DNA from: Hymenopus coronatus
Lineage: Eukaryota > Arthropoda > Insecta > Mantodea > Hymenopodidae
Direction of reading: 5' to 3'
DNA length: 64,000 nucleotides
Assembly (NCBI GenBank): GCA_030762935.1
Contig: CM060896.1
Location: forward strand, 12,825,001-12,889,000
Shown here: in pieces, positions 39,601 through 54,600 of the stretch
Layout of the letters: each line of letters starts with the position of its first letter
Position numbering within the stretch: position 1 is the first letter of the stretch
Translations under genes and position numbers: made by a program
The notes under the pieces: model-generated
Seen by the model: only the letters and a program-made list of their open reading frames with translations
Told to the model about the DNA's origin: nothing
Databases searched by the model: none

Positions 39601-42600
39601 TTACTGGGTCATTATTATACGCGTTGTTATTATTATCTAAGAATGGCAGATAGTGTAGCAATCCAAGGAAGTTCCAAAAACTGCGGAAGAGCACACAAAG
39701 CATTTGTTTACTGAGTCATTATTATACACGTTGTTATTATTATCTAAGAATAGCAGACACGTGTAGCAATCCAAGGAACTTCCTAAAACACAAAGCATGT
39801 GTTTACTGGGTCATTAATATACGCGTTGTTATTATTATCTAAGAATGGCAGACACGTGTAGCAATCCAAGGAACTTCCTAAAACACAACTTCCTAAAACA
39901 CAAAGCATTTGTTTACTGGGTCATTATTATACGCGTTGTTATTATCATCTAAGAATGGCAGACACGTGTAGAAATCCAAGGAACTTCCTAAAACACAAAG
40001 CATTTGTTTACTGGGTCATTATTATACACGTTGTTATTATTATCTAAGAATGGCAGACACGTGTAGCAATCCAAGGAACTTCCTAAAACACAAAGCATTT
40101 GTTTACTGGGTCATTATTATACACGTTGTTATTATTATCTAAGAATGGCAGATAGTGTAGCAATCCAAGGAACTTCCTAAAACACAAAGCATTTGTTTAC
40201 AGGGTCATTATTATACACGTTGTTATTATTATCTAAGAATGGCAGATAGTGTAGCAATCCAAGGAACTTCCTAAAACACAAAGCATTTGTTTACTGGGTC
40301 ATTATTATACGCGTTGTTATTATTATCTAAGAATGACAGATAGTGTAGCAATCCAAGGAACTTCCTAAAACACAAAGCATTTGTTTACTGGGTTATTATT
40401 ATACGCGTTGTTATTATTATCTAAGAATGGCAGACACGTGTAGCAATCCAAGGAACTTCCTAAAACACAACTTCCTAAAACACAAAGCATTTGTTTACGG
40501 GGTCATTATTATACGCGTTGTTATTATTATCTAAGAATGGCAGACACGTGTAGCAATCCAAGGAACTTCCTAAAACACAACTTCCTAAAACACAAAGCAT
40601 TTGTTTACGGGGTCATTATTATACGCGTTGTTATTATTATCTAAGAATGGCAGACACGTGTAGAAATCCAAGGAACTTCCTAAAACACAAAGCATTTGTT
40701 TACGGGGTCATTATTATACGCGTTGTTATTATTATCTAAGAATGGCAGACACGTGTAGCAATCCAAGGAACTTCCTAAAACACAAAGCATTTGTTTACTG
40801 TGTCATTATTATACACGTTGTTATTATTATCTAAGAATGGCAGACACTTGTAGCAATCCAAGGAACTTCCTAAAACACAACTTCCTAAAACACAAAGCAT
40901 TTGTTTACTGGGTCATTATTATACGCGTTGTTATTATTATCTAAGAATGGCAGACACGTGTAGCAATCCAAGGAACTTCCTAAAACACAACTTCCTAAAA
41001 CACAAAGCATTTGTTTACGGGGTCATTATTATACGCGTTATTATTATTATCCAAGAATGGCAGACACGTGTAGCAATCCAAGGAACTTCCTAAAACACAA
41101 AGCATTTGTTTACTGGGTCATTATTATACACGTTGTTATTATTATCTAAGAATGACAGATAGTGTAGCAATCCAAGGAACTTCCTAAAACACAAAGCATT
41201 TGTTTACTGGGTCATTATTATACGCGTTGTTATTATTATCTAAGAATGGCAGACACGTGTAGCAATCCAAGGAACTTCCTAAAACACAACTTCCTAAAAC
41301 ACAAAGCATTTGTTTACGGGGTCATTATTATACGCGTTGTTATTATTATCTAAGAATGGCAGATAGTGTAGCAACCGAAGGAACTTCCTAAAACACAATG
41401 TATTTGTTTACGGAGTCAGTATTGCATGTGCAATGGGAAATTTGTTCTTTTTACGAAAATAGATTGGCTTATACGAATCTGTAATTCAAATTTGTCAAGC
41501 AAATACCATTTTTTTTTATCAACAACGAAAAAAGAAAAATCGTTATTAACGTTGTTTTAAGATACGAGTAATATACATCATATTAATTGAATCTCACACT
41601 TTCAACCGTGTTTTTGTTTTGTTTTTTCCCTTAGAAATGATCATCATCTGCCGATAAATATTACAATTAATATATTCGCACCCCATCCTGTACTGCCATT
41701 TTATTTAGCATTTTATAGCTAAAGACATTTAATTTATTTTCAGTCTGTTGTTGGTTTCCTGTTGGTGTTCAAGGATTGAGTTAGTGTTTCATAACTCTAC
41801 TTCAGAAGAGTTTGAAGAATAGTAATTATGCTATAACCCTACGTCAGTGTAAAATTCATTCTAAATCCTTTTGTCATTTATGTAGAAAAACTATCCTTCA
41901 AGAGCCAAAAGTCTAAAATTATATCTGTAGTTCGAATGGCATATGATGGTTTTCTTGGGTGCCATGTGGGAGATCAAGATAAGTCATTTGAACCTCACAT
42001 GTACTGCAATTCATGCTGTAGAAATCTCAGAAATGGGCTACTAGATAAACATAATACAGTAAAATTTGGTGTGTCGAGGGTTTGGTGAGAATCGCGCGAC
42101 CATGTAACAGCCATCCTAACAGTTCCTCTCAATGGTCATCTTCCTGTATCCAAGCCTCCACTGTTTCAGAAGAAGACACATGTAACGTCTGTATTAGACC
42201 TACTCGAGATCCAGAGTTTCAGCCATCTGCATCCACTTTACCCTGTAATCACCTGGTGTTTTCGCAAAACACTCTCAATGATGAGGGACTTAAACCTTTT
42301 CAAGCAGAATTTTTGGGTTGGTACAGGCTGTAAACATATCAAAAGAACGTGCAGATAATACTTTAAGTAATGTTTTGGGCTTTCACAGGGTCTGTGCAAG
42401 ATGGGTGCCGCGTTTGTTGACACCTAATCAAAAGTTGCAAAGAAAAACTGTATTTGTTAAGAATGTGGAGCTCTACCGTAAAACTCCCAGTGAATTTTTG
42501 AGATGGCTTATTATCATGGATGAAACTTGGATACATCACTACGGTCCAGAAAGTAAATCACCATATAAACAGTGGATTGCGCCAGGTGAACAAACTCCAA

Positions 42601-45600
42601 AAAAGGCAAAGTCAATTTTGCCAGCTAAAAAGGCTATGGCGAGTGTTTTCTGGGATGCACATTGAATTATTTTTATTGATTACTTAGAAAAGGGTAAAAG
42701 TATCATTGGTGACTACTACGCAAGTTTACTGCAAAGTTTGAGTGATGCGGCGAAATAGTAAAATACCTTATTTGGCAAATAAATAAATAAAATCTTGTTT
42801 CATCACGACAATGCTCCGGTCCATCGTTCAGTCTTGCAATGGGGAAAAATATGCGAATTAAAGTTGAAATTGCTTGAACATTCACCCTATTCACCACCTG
42901 TTCCCAAACCTCAAACAATATCTTGGAGGACAAAGATTTCACACCAACGAGGTCATTGATGCGGTAAACAGCTATTTTGAGAACCTTGATAAATCGCACT
43001 ACAGAGATTAATTAAATTAAAATACCGATATGACAAATGTATTAGCCTTTCTGGAGATTGTGTTGAGAAATAAAGCAAAAGAAAAAAAAATTCCACTAGT
43101 TTAGTCTCGATGATAGAATTTCTGCTTTGGATTTTGTAAGTCCTTAATCAAGTCATTTAGCTCATTTTGTGTGGAGTAGTGAGGTGTAGCATCTTCATCC
43201 TCTCAGAAGTCATCTTCGTGGTCGATTTCGGTATTTGATTCACTAGCGTCTTCCCACTCTGAAGGAGGAAGCTCCCCACCGTGTGGACTCAGCCCAAGAG
43301 ATAATGGCAACAACATTACACCAGGCATAGGAAGCTCCCCACCGTGTGGACTCAGCCCAAGAGATAATGGCAACAACATTACACCAGGCACAGGAAGCTC
43401 CTCACCGTGTGGACTCAGCCCAAGAGATAATGGCAACATTACACCAGGCACAGGAAGCTCCTCACCGTGTGGACTCAGCCCAAGAGATAATGGCAACAAC
43501 ATTACACCAGGCACAGGAAGCTCCTCACCGTGTGGACTCAGCCCAAGAGATAATGGCAACAACATTACACCAGGCACAGGAAGCTCCTCACCGTGTGGAC
43601 TCAGCCCAAGAGATAATGGCAACAACATTACACCAGGCATAGGAAGCTCCTCACCGTGTGGACTCAGCCCAAGAGATAATGGCAACAACATTACACCAGG
43701 TATAGGAAGCTCCCCACCGTGTGGACTCAGCCCAAGAGATAATGGCAACAACATTACACCAGGTATAGGAAGCTCCTCACCGTGTGGACTCAGCCCAAGA
43801 GATAATGGCAACAACATTACACCAGGTATAGGAAGCTCCCCACCGTGTGGACTCAGCCCAAGAGATAATGGCAACAACATTACACCAGGCATAGGAAGCT
43901 CCTCACCGTGTGGACTCAGCCGAAGAGATAATGGCAACAACATTACACCAGGTATAGGAAGCTCCCCACCGTGTGGACTCAGCCCAAGAGATAATGGCAA
44001 CAACATTACACCAGGCATAGGAAGCTCCTCACCGTGTGGACTCGGCCCAAGAGATAATGGCAACAACATTACACCAGGCATAGGAAGCTCCCCACCGTGT
44101 GGACTCAGCCCAAGAGATAATGGCAACAACATTACACCAGGCATAGGAAGCTCCTCACCGTGTGGACTCAGCCCAAGAGATAATGGCAACAACATTACAC
44201 CAGGTATAGGAAGCTCCTCACCGTGTGGACTCGGCCCAAGAGATAATGGCAACAACATTACACCAGGCACAGGAAGCTCCTCACCGTGTGGACTCAGCCC
44301 AAGAGATAATGGCAACAACATTACACCAGGCATAGGAAGCTCCTCACCGTGTGGACTCAGCCCAAGAGATAATGGCAACATTACACCAGGCATAGGAAGC
44401 TCCCCACCGTGTGGACTCAGCCCAAGAGATAATGGCAACAACATTACACCAGGCACAGGAAGCTCCCCACCGTGTGGACTCAGCCCAAGAGATAATGGCA
44501 ACAACATTACACCAGGCACAGGAAGCTCCTCACCGTGTGGACTCAGCCCAAGAGATAATGGCAACAACATTACACCAGGCATAGGAAGCTCCTCACCGTG
44601 TGGACTCAGCCCAAGAGATAATGGCAACAACATTACACCAGGCATAGGAAGCTCCTCACCGTGTGGACTCAGCCCAAGAGATAATGGCAACAACATTACA
44701 CCAGGCACAGGAAGCTCCTCACCGTGTGGACTCAGCCCAAGAGATAATGGCAACAACATTACACCAGGCATAGGAAGCTCCTCACCGTGTGGACTCAGCC
44801 CAAGAGATAATGGCAACAACATTACACCAGGCACAGGAAGCTCCTCACCGTGTGGACTCAGCCCAAGAGATAATGGCAACAACATTACACCAGGCACAGG
44901 AGGCTCCCCACCGTGTGGACTCAGCCCAAGAGATAATGGCAACAACATTACACCAGGCACAGGAAGCTCCTCACCGTGTGGACTCAGCCCAAGAGATAAT
45001 GGCAACAACATTACACCAGGCACAGGAGGCTCCTCACCGTGTGGACTCAGCCCAAGAGATAATGGCAACAACATTACACCAGGCACAGGAGGCTCCTCAC
45101 CGTGTGGACTCAGCCCAAGAGATAATGGCAACAACATTACACCAGGCACAGGAGGCTCCTCACCGTGTGGACTCGGCCCAAGAGATAATGGCAACAACAT
45201 TACACCAGGCACAGGAGGCTCCTCACCGTGTGGACTCAGCCCAAGAGATAATGGCAACAACATTACACCAGGCACAGGAAGCTCCTCACCGTGTGGACTC
45301 AGCCCAAGAGATAATGGCAACAACATTACACCAGGTATAGGAAGCTCCCCACCGTGTGGACTCGGCCCAAGAGATAATGGCAACAACATTACACCAGGCA
45401 TAGGAGGCTCCTCACCGTGTGGACTCAGCCCAAGAGATAATGGCAACAACATTACACCAGGCATAGGAAGCTCCCCACCGTGTGGACTCAGCCCAAGAGA
45501 TAATGGCAACAACATTACACCAGGCATAGGAGGCTCCTCACCGTGTGGACTCAGCCCAAGAGATAATGGCAACAACATTACACCAGGCACAGGAGGCTCC

Positions 45601-48600
45601 TCACCGTGTGGACTCAGCCCAAGAGATAATGGCAACAACATTACACCAGGCATAGGAAGCTCCCCACCGTGTGGACTCAGCCCAAGAGATAATGGCAACA
45701 ACATTACACCAGGCATAGGAAGCTCCCCACCGTGTGGACTCAGCCCAAGAGATAATGGCAACAACATTACACCAGGCATAGGAGGCTCCTCACCGTGTGG
45801 ACTCGGCCCAAGAGATAATGGCAACAACATTACACCAGGTATAGGAAGCTCCCCACCGTGTGGACTCAGCCCAAGAGATAATGGCAACAACATTACACCA
45901 GGCACAGGAGGCTCCTCACCGTGTGGACTCGGCCCAAGAGATAATGGCAACAACATTACACCAGGCACAGGAGGCTCCTCACCGTGTGGACTCAGCCCAA
46001 GAGATAATGACAACAACATTACACCAGGCATAGGAAGCTCCTCACCGTGTGGACTCGGCCCAAGAGATAATGGCAACAACATTACACCAGGCATAGGAAG
46101 CTCCCCACCGTGTGGACTCAGCCCAAGAGATAATAGCAACAACATTACACCAGGCATAGGAGGCTCCTCACCGTGTGGACTCAGCCCAAGAGATAATGGC
46201 AACAACATTACACCAGGCATAGGAAGCTCCCCACCGTGTGGACTCAGCCCAAGAGATAATGGCAACAACATTACACCAGGCACAGGAGGCTCCTCACCGT
46301 GTGGACTCAGCCCAAGAGATAATGGCAACAACATTACACCAGGCATAGGAAGCTCCCCACCGTGTGGACTCAGCCCAAGAGATAATGGCAACAACATTAC
46401 ACCTCTTATGATGAGACAAGTCAGTAACAAAAACGGCAGTTGAAGAGGTTATCTGTTGGTTCTCGCTAAATTTCAATTTTCTGTTTTCTTCTCTATACCA
46501 GGACTCAAGAGTGGGTCTGCAACACCCACATGCAACATGTGGTTCCCAGTAACTGTCTTGGTCTCCCACAGGCATACCAAAATAAGACCTGTATACTAAG
46601 CAGAAGTTATTTTATGCTTTACTGCTTCAATTCCAGGAAGTCGCCAAATACATAACAAAAACAGTCTGAATTATGCTTACAACAACGAGAAGACCTCATA
46701 CTTTATCAATAATATCAATTAAAAACAGTAAAACAAAGAGTGGAACCGTTATTCATCTCATATATAAGGTGTTCTGAGATAATATAATTGTAACCTGTTA
46801 TTTTTATATTATCGAGCATAAAAAGTAGAGAAGCGATTATATAAAAGTATGGATATTCGGTGGTTTTGTTGGAATATGATTCATCCAAAACAAGCATAAA
46901 ATTCACTTAAGAAAGAAAAAAAAATCTATTTTTCTTACACAGTGTAATTTTCGACACAAAATCTTGCCTCTGCCGATCAGGTCATGTTCATTGAATGCAT
47001 ATAAAGATATTGGGATGAAAACCTTCACCTCAGCTGTTTTAATAAAACGACGTGCGCTGGTTCTGCTAAAGCTAGTTTCAGATGCACATAGCTGTGTAGA
47101 TATCTTCGGTGAGTGCTGAAAACGTTCCAAAACCATAGCTTGTGTTGGCAGACTTTGATCTAACGGAGGCTGTTATCTATTACAATCCAAGTAAGTTTAT
47201 TTAATTCCAGGAAGACGCACACAGAGTGCTTGTTTATGGGACATTATTGTATGCGTTCCTCGATTTAAAAATGACAGACACCTGTAACAATACAAGAATA
47301 TTCAGAACTGAGGAAATGGGCACACAAAGCGTTTGTTTTTCTAAGTCATTATTGCTGGTGTTCCTATGATCTAAGAATGGCAGACACCTGTAACAATCCA
47401 AGAATATTCAGAACTGAGGAAATGGGCACACAAAGCGTTTGTTTTTCTAAGTCATTATTGCTGGTGTTCCTATGATCTAAGAATGGCAGACATCTGTAAC
47501 AATCCAAGAATATTCAGAACTGAGGAAATGGGCACACAAAGCGTTTGTTTTTCTAAGTCATTATTGCTGGTGTTCCTATGATCTAAGAATGACAGACACC
47601 TGTAACAATACAAGAATATTCAGAACTGAGGAAATGGGCACACAAAGCGTTGCTATTATTGCACACGTCCTTGTGATTATTTTAAGGATGGCACACCATT
47701 GTAACACTCGAAAAAGGTTTCCAGATCTGCAGGATGGCGCGTACAAAGTATCTATTTACTGGGCCACTGTTGTACTGTTCCTTTGATCTAAGGTTTGTAG
47801 ACACCTGTAATAATACAAACACATTTCCAGAACTGAAACAATCTTATGTATTTCATTCACATGACTTTCTCTACATCTCTGCTACAAATTATTGTTAAAA
47901 AGCTTATGCTTCTATTTACTTCATGCCAATCGAGATAAAAATAGCAGAAATAGTCTTATTACTTGCTTCCTTGTAAGCAGAAACAAAATAAGGGTGTACC
48001 ATAGGTTAAAGTGATAGTCAAAAGCTGGTTGCTATGTTCACTAAAGTTCCTTTATTTGTATGGACAGGGTTTGACAAATTCCTGTATGAGAAAAGTATAA
48101 GTTTTTTAAACGTGAAACTATAAACAAGGAATATCTAAAAAACGATCAACCCTACGAGAAAACTATATTTATGACATACGCTGTGTGATTCAATGTGCTC
48201 TACATTTTTTGTGTTTTAAATTTTTGTCCATTTCGTACGGTTAAGCAGTTGTGCAAAATTCCATAAAATTCATCCACAATAAGGTAGTCTTCAAGGCTAT
48301 TCTCAGAAAATTCAAGATATACATTTTATTTGTCAAGTAAATATTTTTAATCTATGATATTTTAATAAAAATCGTTAGATTTTTGCAAAAATCAGAACTT
48401 TCGTAAAAAGTTCCATGTGAAGGGTAGTTGGGAGGGGGGATTTTCTTGAAAGTCTTTGTGTCGCATCCTTGAAAAATACCAAACTTAAATACCAAATTTG
48501 GTATTCAACAGTCTTTTCGTTTTTGAGCTATACTGTTCACAGCTGAGACACACCACACACTTTCTCTATACACTATGTACATAGTACGTGTAGAGACAGT

Positions 48601-51600
48601 AAAAATGAGCACACAAAGCATTTGTCTACTGGACCATCATTGCTCTGAATGTGCCACATAGCGTAACAATGGGCCCATCGCCATTATTACATGTACTTCT
48701 TTGATTAAGGTTTGGCAGACTCCTTTAAAATGACTCCAGAATAGCTCGAAATTGCATATACAGCATTTGTTTACTGGGCCATCATTGCTCTGAATGTGCC
48801 ACATAGCTGTAGCAATGGGCCCATCGCCATTATTGCATGTACTTCTTTGATTAAGGTTTGGCAGACTCCTTTAAAATGACTCCAGAATAGCTCGAAATTG
48901 CATACACAGCATTTGTTTACTGGGACATTATCGCACATGTTCCTGTGATTCTTTATCTAAGCAAAAAAAGTTTTTAGATCTGTAACAATCCAAGGCAATT
49001 TCCAGAATTGCGTTTGTTTACTGGGACATTATTGCACTAGCTCCTTTGATGTGAGGGTGGCAGTCACCTGGTACAATACCAAACAGTTTTCGGAGTTGGA
49101 GATGTGTACAAAGACTTTTACTGCGTTCGTATTGAACGTGTTCCTTCCTTTGAGCTATGAATGGCAGACACCTGTAACATACAAAGAAATTTTCAGAATT
49201 GCGGGGAGGCGCACACAAAGCTTTTGTTTACTGGGCCAATACTTTTAGACACTTTAATCTAAAGTCGATGTCCCACGGTCAAAATTTGGTCCAAACATTT
49301 GTATACAATGTGAACGTTGTGTACACGTTATAACCGTGTTCAGCTGTTTTAAAAGCTTAGCCCCGGCCATTAGGGTGTGACGTCGGCTAACTAGCAGTCG
49401 AAAACTAATTCCCCTTTTGCTCTACAGGCTCCACGCTTTATCTCGGCCTGCAGAATGACACTTTCTCTACTGAACCACGAAACAGCCATACGTTTGACCA
49501 GATTAGCTCGTCGCGACCCAGGATTCCACTTTCCCCTAAGTCTAACGGTCATCATAGTCTAAACAGATATCTAATTGACTGGATGTCCACAGGAAATTAT
49601 ATTCTACTAAGTTAAACACAGTCCACTTTTCCAGGAAGAATGTTATATTCAACTTTCGTAACAATTACAGAAATATGATATGCACTCGTGGATTACCCAC
49701 GTAAGAATAAGAGCCACATTGCACCTTTCCCCACATAAAGCCATCACCACACTTACAATATAAAAAGTCATAACAATCAACAAGATATAAATAGTGGGTC
49801 ACTAGACCCGTAATCGTTACACGATTACTTTCACTTAACAGTAAAAAGGGGAAATATTATCCTCCTACTACACTTGTGAAATTTCACTCCGAATGCACCG
49901 CTTACAGACTCGTGAATCGGAGGTTTAGTAGAAAGTACTTTATCTTGACTTAAAACTGCAATTCATACACTGAAATAAAACTAACATATTTCGTGATATA
50001 TGGCCTACAATATGCCATACATTACTGTCTCGCGCACTGAACAATCATTATACTTCCTGCGAGACCTCGCCAGGGACATTTAAACAGGAACATTTACTTC
50101 CCACCTTGATTTCAGTAGCTGTGCGACACCTCGTCTTAAACAGAAATCCATGTGGAACTTGTAGATTTACCCAACATGGCGACTGACTGAGATCAGGGAA
50201 AATTGCGGGTAGAAGAATCACGTGTTCTACTGCCACCTTATTCCATCGAAGAAAACCCAGAGCGGATGCCGGTTTATTTCACAGCACTCCGACGACAGCA
50301 ATTGACACATACAGACAGGCTAACTTCCAACTGGCTATGTTTAGACCAGTTACTACGAACCTTCAGAACTTGACCTTTGCACCGGGCACACGGCACATGG
50401 GGAGAAATACTTCTTTTCTTACCAATCAAGAATATAACTTTCTCGTAAATGTTCTAGACGGCTTACGCATTGCGTACGCGAGCCAGTGCCGTATAGAGTT
50501 GTCATTACATTTGTTGGTCCCGGGTACAAGCTCAATATACAGGATGTTTCAAAAACACGGGGCATAATTTCAGGTATGTATTTCCCACATGAAGACAATC
50601 AAAATAGTTCATTATAACATGTGTCCGGAGATGCTTCATTTCCGAGATATGGCCTTCACAACATTGGAATTCACTGGAACGTTTTTCTTTCCGCAGGTCT
50701 TTGCCGTCAAAGGAGACATTATGAGGGCGCTCTGGTAGTTCATTCTGAGGAAGGTTACATTCAGTGTTCTTTAGGCGTTAAGACTGTGCGACATGTATTC
50801 AAATCAAGAGCTGGCAATGCTGCGCTGGCTCGTCGTTTGTACCAGGAGAGGTACCCACAGCGACAATGTCCAGATCGGAAGACATTTGTACGTCTCCATT
50901 CCCGTCTGTGCGAGTATGGAACATTCACCTCTCCTGGTTTGGGAAGGGGACGACCAAGATCTACAACTGCAGAAGTGCAGGACGAGATTCCGGAGGCTGT
51001 GGACAGGACCCCTTCTATCAGCACACGATGGTTAGCGTTGCAAGTCAATGTTCCTCATACGACTGTCTGGAGACTGTTGAACGAGTATCAATTGTATCCT
51101 TATCATTTGCAACGTGTACAGGCCCTGTCACCAGCAGATTACCCTGAACGAGTTAGGTTCTGTCAGTGGCTTTTGCAGCAGTGTGGTGTAAATCCGAACT
51201 TTTCTGCCGTCGTATTATTTACAGATGAAGCACAGTTCACAAGAGATGGCATAACAAATTTACACAATCAGCATGTATGATCGCAAGAAAACCCACGTGC
51301 AACTATTGTATCTCATCACCAGTCTCGGTTCTCCCTCAACATGTGGACCGGTATCATTGGTGATCGATTAGTTGGACCCCATGTACTTGTAAATAGACTT
51401 ACGGGGCAGGCGTACACAAACTTCCTGAAAAACACCATACCTGACGTTTTCGAAGACACTCCACTGATCAATCATCAACACATTCACTTCTTGCATGATG
51501 GCGCTCCTTCACACTTCAGTCTTACGGCTCGCCGGTACTTGGATCGAAGGTTTCCTGATCGATTGATAGGTAGAGGTGGCCCAATTGCTTGGCCTCCACG

Positions 51601-54600
51601 CTCACCTGATCCGAACCCTCTCGATTTCTACTTGTGGGGTCATTTCAAATCATTGGTTTATTCGTCTCCGGTGCCGGATTTGGAATCCCTTCGGATTCGA
51701 ATTGTGGCAAGTTGTGAGGACATACGCAATACTCCTGGAGTTTGGGATCGTGTTCGCAGGTCAATGAGACATCAATGTGAGGTCTGTATTCAAGCAGGAG
51801 GTGGACATTTTGAACATCTTCTGTAATGACAACAACCTGCGGAAAGAAAAACGTGCCAGTGAATTTCAATGTTGTGAAGGCCATAACTCGGAAATGAAGC
51901 ATTTCCGGACACATGTTATAATGAACTAATTTGATTGTCTAAAAGTGGGAAATACATACCTGAAATTATGCCCCGTATTTTTGAAACAACCTGTATATTT
52001 TGAGTTGCATAATTCTTCAACTAAAAAAAATCTGATGTGTTACATTCACATGCCTTTCTCCAGCTCTTCTACAAACTTCTTACATAAAATATTCTTCTTT
52101 CTGCACCTTGCTAATCGAGATAATCATTAGCAGAATGTTCTTACTACTTAGTTTCGGTAATTATAGAGAACTTGGGCCCCTCTAGAAATTAAACAACTTT
52201 TGGTTTGACTGTAAGTTTGGTTTATACTTGTTAAGTTTTCATCAAATTTTTTATCGGAAAAGCTCCGTAATTAAGTTAGACGCTAATTTATTACGTGCGC
52301 GTAGCGATCCTTTTTTGTGAATATTTATGAAGTATGCTGCCTAGAAGGAGTAGAATATAAATAAAGAAGTCTTGTACTACTTTTGCAAAGTAAATATATA
52401 ATAATACTACGCTAAAGTGCCTAAAACTTGAGTTTCATTGTCGGCGGCAGGCGAACAGTGTTGTGGTATACAACACCGGCATATGTCGCTAGACGCTGTG
52501 CTGATGTATGACATGTATGTTCCACGCAGGTACAGCTGTTCAGTGAATTTTATTATGCAGAACTTCGGCCGCTCTAAAATCGAATGAAACTAAGTGCGAT
52601 TGATTGACTCTGTATTTATGATGACAATTTCAAAGCCTGTGGATTTCAAATTTAGCGCGAGGTTAGGTTCCAATACGTTTAGGTTAGTGTGTGTATATAA
52701 ATTTATGTTTCTAATTTTATATCGTGGTAGTACCTCATTATCGATATTTCCAACAACTCCTAACAGCGCAATGGATACAACATTAGTTATTAAACCATCT
52801 CCCCACCCATAATCCCTCTCTAACCACACCAGTCCCGTTAGAGTGTAAAACTGGCATAAGTCGCAGCGGAGAGAGTTAGCGGTCCAACTTGTAAATAATT
52901 ACCTTAGTTTCTTATAAGTAGGAAGAAAATAAGGAAATGCACTAGGCTAAACCGATAGTCAAATGTTTTAAAAATGTTATTCGATTGTCATTGCAAATCG
53001 CTTCTTTGCTTGGCCAGCAGTGGAACAAAGGAAAAAATGGACACTTCCTGTCTGAGAAAAGTATAAAGTACTCACAACTGAAACCAAAAACAAGGAATAT
53101 CTCGGGAACGGGTACCCCAACAACAAAAATGTAGACATAAATTGTGTGTTTTGATCAGATCAACATTTTCTGTGTAGTAAGTTTCTGTCTATCTCTTATA
53201 GTTTAGCAGTTAAGCAAAATTTAGCACAACTCATCCAGAATAAAGAGCTCTTCAGAGTCTATTCCCAGAGAATTCAAGGTATACGTTTTCTTTGGTATGT
53301 AAATATCTTTAATATATGGGATTTTAATTAAAATCTTTAGAGCCATTTCTTTGAAAATCAAAATTTCCGAAAAGCTTTCCATGTAAAGGGTAGCTGGGGG
53401 TGGGGAGATTTTCTTGAAAATCTTCGTGTCACATCCTTGGAAGATACCAAACTTAGATACCAAGTTTAGTATTTAACGGTCTTTTCGTTTTTGAGCTATG
53501 CTGTCAACAGACACACACACACAGACATACAGACGCACATACACACGGGCTTTTTCTGAAAATGATTTTTTTTGGATTCAGGGGGTCCTAAAACATGTAT
53601 CTCCGGTGAAATCTCGGTATCGAATTTTTGGGTGGAATACAATGTTTCCTCTATACACTATGTACATGGTACGTATAGAGAAAGTAAAAATCTGATGTGT
53701 TCCATTCACATGATTTTCTCTACATCTCTGTAAAAAAAATATTATTCAAAAGCTTATGCTTCTATTTACTTCATGCCAATCGAGGAAGAATTAGCAGAAA
53801 TAATCTTATTACTTGCTTCCTTATAAGTAGAAGCGAAATAAGGGAGTACCATAGGCTAAGGTGATACTCATAAAGCTGGTTGCTATGTGTCTGAATTTTC
53901 TTTGTTTGTATGGACACGAGTTGACAAATTCCTGTATGAGAAAAGTATAAGTTTTTCAAAGCTGAAACCAAAAACAAGGAATATCTCATAAACGATCAAC
54001 TCCACAAAAACAAGTTATATGACATAAATTGTGTGTTTTAATGTGCTCTACATTTTTGTGTGGTAGGTTTTTGATCATCTGTTACGGTTTAGCAGTTATG
54101 CAAAATTTCGTAAAATTCATCCAGAATAAAGAAATCTTCAGAGGCTATTCCCAGAAAATCCAAGATATACATTTTATTTTTCAGCTAAATATCTTTAATA
54201 TACGACATTTTAATCGAAATCGTTAGAACCATTTTTAAGATCATCAAAATTTTCGAAAAAAGTTCCATGTAAAGAGTAGTTTGGGGGGGCGTTCTTAAAA
54301 TCTTCGTGTCCCATTCCTGGTAGATACTAAACTTAAATACCAAGTTTGGTATTTTATAGACTTTTCGTTTTTGAGTTATCGTGTTCACAGACACACGGAC
54401 ACACGAACACACGGACTTTTTCTGAAAATACCTTTTTGGATACAGGGGACTCTAAAACATATATTTCCGGTGAAATCTGGGTATCGAATTTTTTGGTGGA
54501 GTGCAATACCTTCTCTATACACCATGTAGGTACATAGTACGTGTAGAGAAAGTAAAAAATAAAAAAAAAGAGGTTTTAATAAGTCTAGTGCATGTTCTTA

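Noticed and set aside
38770..41425. CRISPR-like regular array
   Set aside because: Units are contiguous with no unique spacers, and the sequence is eukaryotic.
50337..50567. 76-codon frame before the DD41D element
   Set aside because: Runs into the transposon terminal repeat and has no recognisable domain.
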